Part shown: positions 1-9,019 of the stretch, one piece after another
Position numbering within the stretch: the stretch's first letter is position 1
Layout of the letters: every line of letters starts with the position of its first letter
From: Rheinheimera maricola
GTDB lineage: Bacteria > Pseudomonadota > Gammaproteobacteria > Enterobacterales > Alteromonadaceae
DNA: 64,000 bases
Direction: 5' to 3'
NCBI RefSeq assembly: GCF_016918075.2
Contig: NZ_JAERPS020000006.1
Location: 1-64,000 of the forward strand
The notes under the pieces: model-generated
Databases searched by the model: none
What the model was told of the DNA's origin: nothing
What the model saw: only the letters and a program-made list of their open reading frames with translations
Translations under genes and position numbers: made by a program

Positions 1-66
1 AGTGAAAATGAGGTTTTACGTGCTGTTTGCTTACTAAATGCGCTTTTTGCATATTTTAACTACAAA

Positions 67-95
67 TTGACTGCAAACAAGCTGTTGTTTATGGT
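67..95 (+). promoter_or_regulatory. possible promoter for the RRM protein gene
   Basis: TTGACT at 67-72 is followed after 17 bases by TATGGT at 90-95. The first hexamer is close to the sigma-70 -35 consensus and the second is a weak -10. A long leader of about 80 bases would follow. Inferred from hexamers only. Confidence 0.3.
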
Positions 96-116
96 TGCGG
101 TTTATTACCTAACCGC

Positions 117-139
117 TAAGATAAGGCTGCTTTATCTTA
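117..139. repeat. 8-bp inverted repeat in the leader of the RRM gene
   Basis: TAAGATAA at 117-124 and TTATCTTA at 132-139 are perfect reverse complements around a 7-base loop. It lies between the possible promoter and the ribosome binding site of the next gene, so it could be an operator or an RNA hairpin. It lacks the GC-rich stem of a terminator. Confidence 0.35.
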
Positions 140-183
140 TTAAAGCATTCCGATAAATAGAACTAAGTGCTTAGGATATGATT

Positions 184-675
184 ATGTTACCCACTTTACG
201 TGCTTCTTTGCCGTATACACTGGCATTAGCGGTGTTGGCTTATCTTGGCTTTACCTTTCTTCCTGTGCTGGGGTTTGCTCAGGAAATTTTCGTGGTAATT
301 GGTATTATGTTGGCCGGTATATTAGTGCCGGTGTTGATTGATGTAAAAGGCCGGGCGTCTGTGGCTTCTTCAGCAGCACCTTTGGCGGCAAATGACTACA
401 AAGGCGATACGACTACCTTATATGTAGGTAATTTACCTTATCGCGCAAACGAAGATGCGGTGAAAGAATTATTTCAACGTTTTGGTGTTGTTGTTAATGT
501 ACGCCTGATGAAAGACCGTCAAACAGGTCGCCGCCGTGGTTTTGGCTTTGTTGAAGTGGCCGCTAAAGACGGCAATAAAATGATCCAAAAGTTGAATGAC
601 TTTAATTTTCAGGAAAGAACATTAAAAGTGCGCGAAGCCAAAGAGCGTCAGGATAGCGACGACGCTGAAGAGTAA
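184..675 (+). CDS. membrane-anchored RRM-domain RNA-binding protein
   Basis: A 163-residue protein with two parts. The first 60 residues or so hold two hydrophobic segments (roughly 8-28 and 34-52), predicted to cross the inner membrane. After a short Ala/Ser linker comes one RNA recognition motif: RNP2 LYVGNL near residue 79 and RNP1 RGFGFVEV near residue 117. The tail is charged and acidic. ATG at 184 is preferred because AGGA at 173-176 sits 7 bases upstream; the ATG at 178 is only one base from it. Small RRM proteins occur in bacteria and some are cold-induced, but the RNA target here is unknown. The gene stands alone and is followed by a strong terminator. Confidence 0.85.
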   Translation: MLPTLRASLPYTLALAVLAYLGFTFLPVLGFAQEIFVVIGIMLAGILVPVLIDVKGRASVASSAAPLAANDYKGDTTTLYVGNLPYRANEDAVKELFQRFGVVVNVRLMKDRQTGRRRGFGFVEVAAKDGNKMIQKLNDFNFQERTLKVREAKERQDSDDAEE

Positions 676-692
676 ACGTTAGCAGTTTATAG

Positions 693-718
693 AAGGGAAG
701 CATTGGCTTCCCTTTTTT
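693..718 (+). terminator. rho-independent terminator after the RRM gene
   Basis: A 9-bp stem, AAGGGAAGC paired with GCTTCCCTT, closes a 4-base loop (ATTG) and runs into a six-T tract. Confidence 0.9.
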
Positions 719-806
719 AATGGTAAATATCAGCCGATGGATATTCGAGGTTGGCTCAAACTGTTCTGTGCCTTAAAATAGCCGTTTTGGTTAAGCAGAG
801 CGATAA

Positions 807-1904
807 ATGAGCGTAGGTCAGGTTTTCCCCGAGCAGTATTCACAGCAACTTGAAGATAAGGTTGCCGCCGTGCAGCAACTGCTGTCAGATTTTAATGCAC
901 CGGCAGCAGAGGTATTCCGCTCTGAACCCGCTCACTACCGTTTACGCGCTGAGTTCCGGATTTGGCACAACGGCGATGATATTTATCATGCCATGTTTGA
1001 CTCGCAAACACGTGACAAAGTACGTATTGACTACTTTCCGGTAGCCTGTCGCACCATTGCTGACTTTATGCCACAGCTGCTGGAAAACATTCAGTTTAAT
1101 CACGAGCTACGCTATAAATTGTATCAGGTAGATTATCTGGCGACCTTGTCCGGCGAGCTGCTGGTTTCGCTGATTTATAAGCGACCGTTAACCAACAGCT
1201 GGCTGGAGCAGGCGAAACAATTAACCGATAAATTGGCCGGACAATATAAGGTGAAGTTTATCGGCCGCTCGCGCAAGCAAAAGCTGATGGTAAGCACTGA
1301 CTATGTCACTGAACAATTTGAGTTAGATGGGCAGCCGTTGCAGTATCAGCAGGTAGAAGGCAGCTTTACTCAGCCCAATGGGGAAGTGAACCGCCATATG
1401 CTGAGCTGGGCGAAGCAAATTGCAAAGCAACTGTCCGGGGATTTACTGGAACTGTACTGTGGTAACGGTAATTTCTCAGTGGCACTGTCTCCCTGTTTTA
1501 ATAAAGTTGTCGCAACAGAAATTTCCCGCACCTCAATCAAATCAGCACAATATAACATTGCGCTGAACAAGGTCGACAACCTGCAAGTGTTGCAGATGTC
1601 TGCCGAAGATGTCGCGGCGGCTTTGCAGCAGGGCACCACGCTTAAACAGCTGGATTTAGCCGATATGCAACTGAATACGGTGTTAGTTGATCCACCCCGT
1701 GCCGGACTGGACAGTGGCACAGAGCAATTAGTCAGCCGCTTTAATGATATTATTTATATCTCCTGCAACCCGACAACACTGGCAGAGAACCTACAAGTGT
1801 TGAGCAAAACTCATGATGTGCTGCAATTAGCTGTATTTGATCAGTTTCCTTATACCCATCATATAGAAAGCGGTGTTTGGCTACGTAAGCGCCAAAGCCC
1901 GTAA
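807..1904 (+). CDS. trmA: tRNA (uracil-5-)-methyltransferase TrmA
   Basis: Makes ribothymidine at position 54 (T-loop) of tRNAs using S-adenosylmethionine. The 365 residues match the usual TrmA length. The SAM-binding stretch LLELYCGNGNFS is near residue 212, followed by the DPPRAGLD motif, the catalytic Cys320 in YISCNP and the general base Glu354 in HHIESG; these correspond to Cys324 and Glu358 of the E. coli enzyme. It is convergent with fabR, 8 bases apart. trmA next to fabR and sthA is a grouping also known from E. coli. Confidence 0.97.
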   Translation: MSVGQVFPEQYSQQLEDKVAAVQQLLSDFNAPAAEVFRSEPAHYRLRAEFRIWHNGDDIYHAMFDSQTRDKVRIDYFPVACRTIADFMPQLLENIQFNHELRYKLYQVDYLATLSGELLVSLIYKRPLTNSWLEQAKQLTDKLAGQYKVKFIGRSRKQKLMVSTDYVTEQFELDGQPLQYQQVEGSFTQPNGEVNRHMLSWAKQIAKQLSGDLLELYCGNGNFSVALSPCFNKVVATEISRTSIKSAQYNIALNKVDNLQVLQMSAEDVAAALQQGTTLKQLDLADMQLNTVLVDPPRAGLDSGTEQLVSRFNDIIYISCNPTTLAENLQVLSKTHDVLQLAVFDQFPYTHHIESGVWLRKRQSP

Positions 1905-1912
1905 TATCAACA

Positions 1913-2521
1913 TCAGCTTTTAGGTTTGCGGCCATAACCGGCCGCGCCATGCGCCAACCAGCGTAACTGCGTGATGGTACGGCTGGTTAAATAGCTATAC
2001 TGCTCCGGCGGTGCATCCAGCGCATCGGCGCCGGTATGAAATACCAGTATTACCATCGCTTCAGCCTGAGCGCGGGCCAGTTCATCCGGGCAAGTGGTTT
2101 CTTTACGCAGATACTCGGCCAATTCGGCAACAAAATGCTGAATTTCACGTGCTACGGCACTGCGGAATGCTGCCGATGTACCGGAACGCTCACGCAACAA
2201 TAAACGAAACACGTTGCTGTTGCCGGTGACAAACTCCATAAAGGTCTCAATTGATGTGCGGATCACGCTGCCGTTTTTTTCAATACGTTGCCGCGCCTGG
2301 CGCATTAGCTGCCGCAGCATTAAACCAGCTTCATCTACTAACGTCAGCCCGAGCTCGTCCATATCGGCAAAGTGGCGGTAAAAAGATGTCGGTGCAATAC
2401 CCGCTTCCCGTGCGACTTCACGCAAACTTAAACTGGCAAAGCTTTTATCAGCGCTCAATTGCGAAAAGGCTGCGTTAATAATCGCCCGCCTGGTACGTTC
2501 TTTTTGCTCTGCTCTGGACAC
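1913..2521 (-). CDS. fabR: TetR-family fatty-acid biosynthesis repressor FabR
   Basis: FabR represses unsaturated fatty-acid genes when bound to unsaturated acyl thioesters. The N-terminal helix-turn-helix ([20 protein letters not shown]) and the following region ([27 protein letters not shown]) are nearly the same as in E. coli FabR. GTG at 2521 is chosen because it aligns with the E. coli N terminus and has GAGAG 6 bases upstream; a GTG at 2539 would add six residues. It is divergent from a fatty-acid desaturase, and a FabR-type palindrome lies between them, so the desaturase is a likely target and this gene may control itself. Confidence 0.94.
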   Translation of the reverse strand: MSRAEQKERTRRAIINAAFSQLSADKSFASLSLREVAREAGIAPTSFYRHFADMDELGLTLVDEAGLMLRQLMRQARQRIEKNGSVIRTSIETFMEFVTGNSNVFRLLLRERSGTSAAFRSAVAREIQHFVAELAEYLRKETTCPDELARAQAEAMVILVFHTGADALDAPPEQYSYLTSRTITQLRWLAHGAAGYGRKPKS

Positions 2522-2560
2522 GAAAATCTCTCTATTCACCGAAACAGTCTATTTTATACC

Positions 2561-2588
2561 TTGACCGGCCGTTTGTGGCCAGTAGAAT
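2561..2588 (+). promoter_or_regulatory. promoter of the desaturase gene
   Basis: TTGACC at 2561-2566 and TAGAAT at 2583-2588 are separated by 16 bases. Transcription would start near 2595, inside the FabR-type palindrome that follows. Confidence 0.6.
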
Positions 2589-2589
2589 G

Positions 2590-2607
2590 AGCGAACAGTT
2601 GTAAGCT
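2590..2607. promoter_or_regulatory. FabR-type operator
   Basis: The 18-mer AGCGAACAGTTGTAAGCT has dyad symmetry (AGC..ACA..TGT..GCT). From memory it agrees at most positions with the E. coli FabR site in front of fabA and fabB. It covers the expected transcription start of the desaturase and lies 12 bases before its ATG, a position that fits repression. Confidence 0.7.
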
Positions 2608-2619
2608 AAACGGCATTCT

Positions 2620-3738
2620 ATGAAACAAGCCCCGATTATTTGGACCAACGTCCTGCTGTTCTCTGTTACTACGCTGGTTGCTGCTATTGGTGTACCTTGG
2701 TACGCTTTAACTGTTGGCTTTGGCTGGTCTGAAGTAATTGCCACAATTATTTGTCTTGGCTACTGTGGTATGTCTATTACCGCCGGCTACCACCGGCTAT
2801 GGGCACATAAAACTTATGAGGCTCATCCATTTCTACAGTGGTTTTTTGCTATTGGCGGAGCTTTCGCGTTGCAAAATAGCGCGCTGCATTGGTCAGCTGA
2901 TCATAGGGTACATCATCGCCACGTTGATAATAACGACAAAGATCCCTATTCAGCGGGTCGCGGATTTTGGTACAGCCATATTGGTTGGATGTTACGTGAT
3001 TACCCTGGTGTGGAAAAGCCCTGCTACAACGCAGCTCGCGACTTACAAAAAAATCCCATCGTAATGTGGCAGCACCGCAATTATCTCTGGCTTACTATTG
3101 CGACTAACTTTGGCATTCCCTTGCTACTAGGCATCATCAGCGGCAATATACTTGGCATGTTACTATCTGCTGGCTTTCTACGGCTAGTACTTAGCCATCA
3201 TTTTACGTTTTTTATTAACTCACTAGCACATATTTGGGGTAGCCAGCCTTATACTGATCAAAATTCTGCACGTGACAATGGTGTCCTGGCTTTTCTGACC
3301 TACGGTGAAGGCTATCATAATTTCCACCATATATTTGAATCAGACTATCGCAATGGTATTAAATGGTACCAGTTCGATCCAACAAAATGGTTTATTAAAA
3401 CCGCTTCCTGGATAGGCTTAACCCGCAACTTGCGTGTGGTGCCGGAGGAACGTATTGCGCAGGCCAAAGCCAAAATGCAGCTGCAACGTGCTATCGCCAA
3501 TATTAAACAACGGCCAAATGCTGAGCAACTACTGCAACTATTGGAACAAGAATACGAACTGTTGATAGCCAGAATGCAGGATTACTACCAATTGAAGAAG
3601 CAAATGTTGCAACAGCGCAAAGAGCTTATTGTCGCGCAGTACCAAGCTGTGGACTTCAAACACAGCTATGCTGAGTTTCAGCTACATCTGCAACAGCAGC
3701 AACAACACTGGCAACGGCTGGTTACCGCGTTTAGCTAA
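2620..3738 (+). CDS. membrane fatty-acid (acyl-CoA delta-9 type) desaturase
   Basis: Puts a double bond into a saturated acyl chain in an oxygen- and electron-donor-dependent reaction at the membrane. The three histidine boxes that bind the di-iron centre are visible: HRLWAH near residue 58, HRVHH near residue 96 and HNFHH near residue 237. Hydrophobic segments precede and separate them. After about residue 275 the protein continues as a Gln/Glu-rich, probably coiled-coil tail of nearly 100 residues, longer than in the core family. It sits where E. coli has the small membrane gene yijD, between fabR and sthA, behind a FabR-type operator. The exact substrate (acyl-CoA or phospholipid) cannot be read from sequence. 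Confidence 0.9.
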   Translation: MKQAPIIWTNVLLFSVTTLVAAIGVPWYALTVGFGWSEVIATIICLGYCGMSITAGYHRLWAHKTYEAHPFLQWFFAIGGAFALQNSALHWSADHRVHHRHVDNNDKDPYSAGRGFWYSHIGWMLRDYPGVEKPCYNAARDLQKNPIVMWQHRNYLWLTIATNFGIPLLLGIISGNILGMLLSAGFLRLVLSHHFTFFINSLAHIWGSQPYTDQNSARDNGVLAFLTYGEGYHNFHHIFESDYRNGIKWYQFDPTKWFIKTASWIGLTRNLRVVPEERIAQAKAKMQLQRAIANIKQRPNAEQLLQLLEQEYELLIARMQDYYQLKKQMLQQRKELIVAQYQAVDFKHSYAEFQLHLQQQQQHWQRLVTAFS

Positions 3739-3741
3739 TTG

Positions 3742-3768
3742 AAAAAAGAGACTTAGGTCTCTTTTTTT
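3742..3768 (+). terminator. rho-independent terminator after the desaturase
   Basis: AAAAAGAGAC pairs with GTCTCTTTTT around a TTAG loop, followed by a T tract. Confidence 0.9.
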
Positions 3769-3823
3769 GTGCCCGAGACCTGATATGCTCAAGTCATGAG
3801 CCTGTTGTTAATGAGATATACCC

Positions 3824-5251
3824 GTGAGCCAGAAGAAAACCACTGCAAAGCCTAAATTTGATTTCGACGCCATCGTTATAGGCACGGGCCCTGGCGGTGA
3901 GGGAGCCGCTATGTATTTGGCTAAAAGCGGCTTAACCGTTGCCGCTATAGAACGCTATCAGTCCGTAGGCGGGGGCTGTACACACTGGGGCACCATTCCG
4001 TCCAAAGCATTACGGCATTCAGTTAGTCGGTTAATTGAATTCAACGAAAACCCGCTGTTTCAACTTGATGAACAACATACCAAACTGACTTTCTCACAAA
4101 TTTTGAAACATGCCGCCGGCGTGATCCGCAAACAAGTACGACTGCGCACCGGCTTTTATGACCGCAATCAGGTAAGAATATATCAGGGTGAAGCGCAATT
4201 TATCGATAGCCAGCGCTTAAGCATTCGCAGTGATGACGGTAGCTGTTTTGAATTGAGTGCAAAAACCATTGTTATCGCCAGTGGCTCCCGCCCATACCGG
4301 CCTGCAGACGTTGACTTTACCCACAGCCGCATTTACGACTCTGATACCATTTTATCGCTGCAACATGACCCCAAACATATCATTATTTACGGTGCAGGCG
4401 TTATCGGCTGTGAATACGCTTCTATTTTCCGCGGCTTAGGTGTCCGGGTTGATTTGGTCAATACCCGCGACCGCTTACTCTCATTTATGGATGCTGAGAT
4501 ATCTGATTCATTAAGCTATCACTTTTGGAACTCTGGCATGACGATTCGTCACGGCGAAGAGTTCGACCGCATCGAAGGTAAAGAGGATGGCGTGGTGTTA
4601 CACCTGAAATCCGGCAAAAAAATGAAGGCGGATTGTTTTTTGTTTGCTAATGGCCGTACCGGTAATACCGATATGCTGAACCTGGCGGGCATTGGTCTGG
4701 AAGCGGACAGCCGCGGCCTGGTAAAAGTGAACAAGCAATACCAAACCAGTATCGACAATATATATGCTGTTGGTGACGTTATTGGCTACCCCAGCCTGGC
4801 CAGCGCAGCTTATGACCAAGGGCGCCTGGCAGGTGAAGCCATTGTTAAAGGTAATTTAGACGGACACTTGATAGCTGATATTCCGGCAGGCATTTATACC
4901 ATTCCGGAAATGAGCTCCGTTGGTAAAACAGAGCAGGAACTTACTGCTGCTAAAATCCCTTATGAAGTCGGTCGCGCCCAGTTTAAACACCTGGCACGGG
5001 CGCAAATAGCCAACACCAGCGTTGGCAGCTTAAAACTATTGTTTAACCGTGATACGTTAGAAATACTTGGCATACATTGCTTTGGTGAACGTGCAGCAGA
5101 AATTGTACACATTGGTCAAGCTATCATGATGCAAAAGAATGGCGGCAATACCTTAGAGTATTTTGTTCACACCACATTTAATTACCCAACAATGGCAGAA
5201 GCTTATAGGGTTGCAGCTCTAAATGGCCTCAATCGACTGTTTACTGACTAA
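3824..5251 (+). CDS. sthA: soluble pyridine nucleotide transhydrogenase SthA
   Basis: A cytosolic FAD enzyme that transfers hydride between NADPH and NAD+, usually draining excess NADPH. The FAD-binding [10 protein letters not shown] motif is near residue 22 and a second Rossmann motif ([10 protein letters not shown]) near residue 190. The segment [17 protein letters not shown] keeps the SthA form, in which the redox-active disulfide of related lipoamide dehydrogenases is missing. Length (475) is close to E. coli SthA (466). The start is GTG. Being next to fabR and a desaturase is functionally sensible, since fatty-acid synthesis and desaturation use NAD(P)H. Confidence 0.96.
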   Translation: MSQKKTTAKPKFDFDAIVIGTGPGGEGAAMYLAKSGLTVAAIERYQSVGGGCTHWGTIPSKALRHSVSRLIEFNENPLFQLDEQHTKLTFSQILKHAAGVIRKQVRLRTGFYDRNQVRIYQGEAQFIDSQRLSIRSDDGSCFELSAKTIVIASGSRPYRPADVDFTHSRIYDSDTILSLQHDPKHIIIYGAGVIGCEYASIFRGLGVRVDLVNTRDRLLSFMDAEISDSLSYHFWNSGMTIRHGEEFDRIEGKEDGVVLHLKSGKKMKADCFLFANGRTGNTDMLNLAGIGLEADSRGLVKVNKQYQTSIDNIYAVGDVIGYPSLASAAYDQGRLAGEAIVKGNLDGHLIADIPAGIYTIPEMSSVGKTEQELTAAKIPYEVGRAQFKHLARAQIANTSVGSLKLLFNRDTLEILGIHCFGERAAEIVHIGQAIMMQKNGGNTLEYFVHTTFNYPTMAEAYRVAALNGLNRLFTD

Positions 5252-5376
5252 ATGTTTGATATAAAACATTAATTAATCAGGCAATAAGCTTAAGTATTTA
5301 TCTTTGTTTTGCCAGATAAATCGTTGTAAACTCAATTTAATAATAATTAAATAAATAGCATGTGTGGAGTTTTTTT

Positions 5377-6741
5377 ATGGTACGGCTTCAATACAGTTTG
5401 ATATTGCTGTTACTAACTTGTACTTGGCAGGTCAAAGCAGATTTTCCCACAGCAAATGCCTTATTTGAGCAACAAGAATATGCCTTGGCGAAACCAAAAC
5501 TTGAAACTTTGGCCGAGCTTGGGCACTTGGAAGCACAATATTTGTTATCCCGCATGTATGCTGAAGGCTTGGGAGTCGATCAAGATATCAAGCTGGCTTA
5601 TGCCTGGACATTGATTGCCCGAGATAGGCAGCATCCGCAGGCTGATGTGCAATATCGCAAGTTAAGGACGAAGCTACCTTCACGAATGGAGGGTAAGGAA
5701 GTATTTACTTCACTTAACAACCAGTATGGTGAAGCGGCATTGGCTGGTAACTTATATCCAACTGCCAACCGCTATGTATCGGGTAGCAGCGCACTAAAAC
5801 CGATTGCGCAGCCGGAGCCAGATTATCCCAGCTATTTTGAGCGGGCAGGTGTTGCTGCGTGGGCGGTAGTTCACTACGACGTTAGTGAGAATGGCACTGT
5901 TGAAAATGCAAAAGTGATTGCTACATTTCCAATAGATGGTATCAACGAGTATGTTTTAACTGCGATACGAAGCTGGCAGTTCGAGCCGCCGAAAGATTTG
6001 TATGGCGACCCGATGCGCATGGAGCTGCAATCGCATACCTTCAAGACGAAAAGTACTAGCGGCTCACAAACCAGAAAATTTCAACGCGAGAGTGAAGAAT
6101 ACATTAGCGCAATTCTAGCGGCGGCCAAAGCTGAGTCTGCAAAGTACCAGTATTTGTATGCGGTGCTGGCTGAAAACGGTATTGTTAAGAACGAGAACCC
6201 TATCAACTGGTATCTGCAAGCTGCTATAAACGGGCATCAGCCGGCACAGTATCGCCTGGCGCAATGTCTTATTACTGGTAATGGCTGCGATAAAGATCCC
6301 AGCAAAGCAGTAAACTGGTTGGCTATATCGGCTGATGGCGGAGATCCACGTGCGGCCTATCTATTAGCCCGGGAATTACTCGATAGTAATAACGTTAAAT
6401 ACGATCCACGCAAAGCGGCAGCTTATCTGGAGGTAGCAGCATTACAGGAGTACATGCCAGCAATCACCGAATATGCGTCATTGTTGGCAATGTCTGACGA
6501 CCCAACATTGCGCGATCCACAAAAGTCAATCCGCTTGGCTGAGCAAGGCCGCACCATCGATGCAAATAATCCTAATTTACTGTCGACATTAGGCGTAGCC
6601 TTTATTGAGCTAGGGCAGCAAGGGCGTGGCGAGTCGATGCTACGCCAAGCAGTAGATGAAGCCAGAAAGCGTAATTGGACAATAGAAAATTTTGAAGATT
6701 TACTAGCTGATTATCAAACAGTTACTGCTGATAACAACTAA
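5377..6741 (+). CDS. exported Sel1-repeat protein with an internal TonB C-terminal-like domain
   Basis: A 454-residue protein whose N terminus (MVRLQYSLILLLLTCTWQVKA) looks like a signal peptide. Sel1-like repeats follow (LGHLEAQYLLSRMYAEGLGV near residue 45). A segment near residues 130-205 resembles the TonB C-terminal fold, with ALKPIAQPEPDYPSYFERAG and the late SWQFEPP motif. A second Sel1 array follows (GHQPAQYRLAQCLITGNGC, GDPRAAYLLARELL). ATG at 5377 is chosen because GTGGAG lies 7 bases upstream; a GTG at 5362 would add five residues. Such proteins are probably periplasmic scaffolds; no enzymatic function is evident. A strong terminator follows. Confidence 0.8.
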   Translation: MVRLQYSLILLLLTCTWQVKADFPTANALFEQQEYALAKPKLETLAELGHLEAQYLLSRMYAEGLGVDQDIKLAYAWTLIARDRQHPQADVQYRKLRTKLPSRMEGKEVFTSLNNQYGEAALAGNLYPTANRYVSGSSALKPIAQPEPDYPSYFERAGVAAWAVVHYDVSENGTVENAKVIATFPIDGINEYVLTAIRSWQFEPPKDLYGDPMRMELQSHTFKTKSTSGSQTRKFQRESEEYISAILAAAKAESAKYQYLYAVLAENGIVKNENPINWYLQAAINGHQPAQYRLAQCLITGNGCDKDPSKAVNWLAISADGGDPRAAYLLARELLDSNNVKYDPRKAAAYLEVAALQEYMPAITEYASLLAMSDDPTLRDPQKSIRLAEQGRTIDANNPNLLSTLGVAFIELGQQGRGESMLRQAVDEARKRNWTIENFEDLLADYQTVTADNN

Positions 6742-6746
6742 TCTGA

Positions 6747-6776
6747 AGCCCCGGTATCACCGGGGCTGCGTTTTTT
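6747..6776 (+). terminator. rho-independent terminator after the Sel1/TonB-C gene
   Basis: AGCCCCGG and CCGGGGCT pair around TATCA, with a run of six T three bases later. It lies between convergent genes; the T tract fits the plus strand. Confidence 0.88.
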
Positions 6777-6778
6777 AG

Positions 6779-7858
6779 CTACTCGGTAATTTCAGCATTC
6801 ATATGATAAGTACGGCTAAATGCATGTACTGCGTCAATAAACACACTAACCCGTTCTGGATCGACATCTGGCGTAATACCATGGCCTAGATTAAACACAT
6901 GCCCAGAGCCTTGACCGAAGCCATCTAAAATCATCTGCACTTCCTGACGGATACGCTCAGGAGAGCCAAGCAGAATTGACGGGTCCATATTGCCCTGTAA
7001 TGCCACTTTATCACCCACCCTGGCTTTAGCATCACGGATATTAATAGTCCAATCCAAACCCAATGCATCGCAACCGGTATTGGCTATAGCCTCTAGCCAA
7101 AGACCACCATTTTTTGTGAACAATGTCACTGGTACCTTACGGCCGTCAGCCTCACGCGTTAAGCCGTCTAAAATCTGCTGCATATAACCCAGCGAAAACT
7201 CCTGATAATCGCGAGGAGTTAACACCCCTCCCCACGTATCAAAAATCATCACAGACTGTGCACCGGCAGCAATTTGAGCGTTGAGATATAGCACAACGCT
7301 TTGTGCCAGTTTATCCAGCAACAAGTGCAATGCTTCGGGCTCACTAAACATCATCTTTTTGATCGTACCAAAGGTTTTACTGCTACCCCCTTCCACCATG
7401 TAAGTTGCCAGCGTCCAAGGACTGCCGGAAAAACCAATTAATGGCACACTGCCATCAAGCTCACGGCGAATAGTTCGCACCGCATCCATTACATAGCGCA
7501 ACTCCTGTTCTGGATCCGGAATGGGTAAATTCGCAATATCCAGAAAATCCCGTACCGGCCGCTGGAACTTAGGTCCTTCGCCCTCACCAAAATACAAGCC
7601 TAAACCCATCGCATCGGGTATGGTCAGAATATCGCTAAATAGAATAGCCGCATCCAAGGCATAGCGTCGCAACGGCTGCAAAGTCACTTCACACGCCAAC
7701 TCTGGGTTCTTGCACAAGGACATAAAATCACCAGCCTGGGCTCGTGTTGCGCGGTATTCTGGAAGATAACGGCCAGCCTGGCGCATCATCCATACCGGAG
7801 TCCTGTCTACCGGTTGTTTTAATAAAGCTCTAAGGTACCGATCATTTTTTAATTGCAT
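6779..7858 (-). CDS. hemE: uroporphyrinogen decarboxylase HemE
   Basis: Removes four carboxyl groups from uroporphyrinogen III to give coproporphyrinogen III in haem synthesis. The family signature [16 protein letters not shown] is near residue 20, and the second signature with [13 protein letters not shown] near residue 143. The length of 359 is typical. nudC lies upstream on the same strand with 208 bases between, an order (rsd-nudC-hemE) known from E. coli. Confidence 0.98.
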   Translation of the reverse strand: MQLKNDRYLRALLKQPVDRTPVWMMRQAGRYLPEYRATRAQAGDFMSLCKNPELACEVTLQPLRRYALDAAILFSDILTIPDAMGLGLYFGEGEGPKFQRPVRDFLDIANLPIPDPEQELRYVMDAVRTIRRELDGSVPLIGFSGSPWTLATYMVEGGSSKTFGTIKKMMFSEPEALHLLLDKLAQSVVLYLNAQIAAGAQSVMIFDTWGGVLTPRDYQEFSLGYMQQILDGLTREADGRKVPVTLFTKNGGLWLEAIANTGCDALGLDWTINIRDAKARVGDKVALQGNMDPSILLGSPERIRQEVQMILDGFGQGSGHVFNLGHGITPDVDPERVSVFIDAVHAFSRTYHMNAEITE

Positions 7859-7962
7859 AGGTTGTCCACCATTTACACATTTCCCGGCATTTTAGCATTG
7901 TGACAGCCCAGCGCCTATGATTTCGCGGTAAATGCTGTGTTCAGCTTTTTTCTGTTCTATGC

Positions 7963-7991
7963 TTGTCAGCAGTATATCAATCTGCTATAAC
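7963..7991 (+). promoter_or_regulatory. sigma-70 promoter for a candidate small RNA
   Basis: TTGTCA at 7963-7968 and TATAAC at 7986-7991 are separated by exactly 17 bases, each one base from consensus. It points away from hemE into a stretch that has no plus-strand gene but ends in a terminator. Confidence 0.6.
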
Positions 7992-7997
7992 ATTGCT

Positions 7998-8081
7998 GCG
8001 CTAGTGAAGAATAACAAGTAAGAAGCTCGTTGAAACGGGACCACGCAAAATTTAGTTAAGCCACTTTTAAGTGGCTTTTTT
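7998..8081 (+). ncRNA. candidate small RNA of about 84 nt between hemE and nudC
   Basis: No protein gene explains a plus-strand promoter and terminator here. The start is placed 7 bases after the TATAAC box and the end at the T tract after the hairpin at 8058-8077. The only possible reading frame is a few codons long (GTG at 8003). The last 15 bases overlap the 3' end of nudC in antisense. I do not recognise the RNA family; a short Hfq-dependent regulator is one possibility. Confidence 0.45.
8058..8081 (+). terminator. terminator of the candidate small RNA
   Basis: AAGCCACTT pairs with AAGTGGCTT and runs into six T on the plus strand. It overlaps the end of nudC. In the minus direction the following bases are A-rich and mixed, so it does not look like a nudC terminator. 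Confidence 0.75.
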
Positions 8082-8873
8082 ATTGCCTGCATTTTGCTGT
8101 AGTTGCATAATAATTTTGCCTGATAGTGTTTGTATCGACGGCACTTCTGGTAGCGCAGCTAAATCAAACCAGTGTGCTTCTTCAATTTCCTGTGGCTGGC
8201 AAATAATGTCACCACCGGCATAATCGGCAATAAATCCGGTCATTAATGAATGTGGAAATGGCCAGGGCTGGCTACCAACATAACGTAGGTTGGTAATATC
8301 AACGCCAACTTCTTCTTTGACTTCACGTACTGCTGCTTGCTCTAACGTTTCGGCAGATTCAACAAATCCAGCCAGAATAGAATAAAAGCCTTTCCGATGA
8401 CGGCTGGAACGCGCAAGTAAGATTTTTCCATGATGAGCAATACCAACAAGTACACAAGGCGCAATGCGCGGATAACAGCGGTGACCACATTTGCTACAAA
8501 GTGCGGCCAATTCCCAACTTACTAGATTCATTGCGCTGCCACATTGACCACAAAACCGGTGTGTTTGCAAAAACAGCGCTACCTGCACAGCCCTTGCCGC
8601 TAATTGAAACACGTCATCGCCATTATCCAGCAGCTCTCTGGGCGTAACCCAGGCCGCCTCATCCGCTATATAATCGTGGTTTACCACTAAATAGACAGGC
8701 TGTGTAGCAAGTTCGCCTATCAAGCACACCTGGTCTGGCTCTGCCGATAAGGTAAGATTAGCAAAAATTCCTTGTGGTAATTGACCCTGAGCATTGAGCC
8801 AGATCCGCCCCCGATTAACTACAAACCAGAGCGCATACTGATTTGACGATAAGCTAATACTATGTTTGATCAT
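8067..8873 (-). CDS. nudC: NAD(H) pyrophosphatase / RNA de-NADding enzyme NudC
   Basis: Hydrolyses NAD(H) to NMN(H) plus AMP and in E. coli removes the NAD cap from RNA 5' ends. Four zinc-binding cysteines are present in CGQCG and CSKCG (near residues 102-122). The Nudix box starts at GFVESAETLEQ and runs through REVKEEVGV (about 173-195). The NudC-specific SQPWPFPHS motif follows near residue 205. The length is 268 residues. AGAGGA lies 6 bases before the ATG. It is divergent from rsd. Confidence 0.96.
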   Translation of the reverse strand: MIKHSISLSSNQYALWFVVNRGRIWLNAQGQLPQGIFANLTLSAEPDQVCLIGELATQPVYLVVNHDYIADEAAWVTPRELLDNGDDVFQLAARAVQVALFLQTHRFCGQCGSAMNLVSWELAALCSKCGHRCYPRIAPCVLVGIAHHGKILLARSSRHRKGFYSILAGFVESAETLEQAAVREVKEEVGVDITNLRYVGSQPWPFPHSLMTGFIADYAGGDIICQPQEIEEAHWFDLAALPEVPSIQTLSGKIIMQLQQNAGNKKAT

Positions 8874-9019
8874 TAGCAGTCCTCTGCTGTACCCTGTGGT
8901 TACAGGCTATCATAATGCCGTTCACTGGGCTGACCAATAAAAAAACGGTTGATCTTTAGTGCAAAATTCATTTAATTAGACACTATAGCAGCACAGCCGC
9001 TGCACTTAAGGAGAAGGCA

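Noticed and set aside
5251-5270. AATGTTT/AAACATT hairpin after sthA
   Set aside because: AT-only 7-bp stem without a T tract; too weak to call a terminator.
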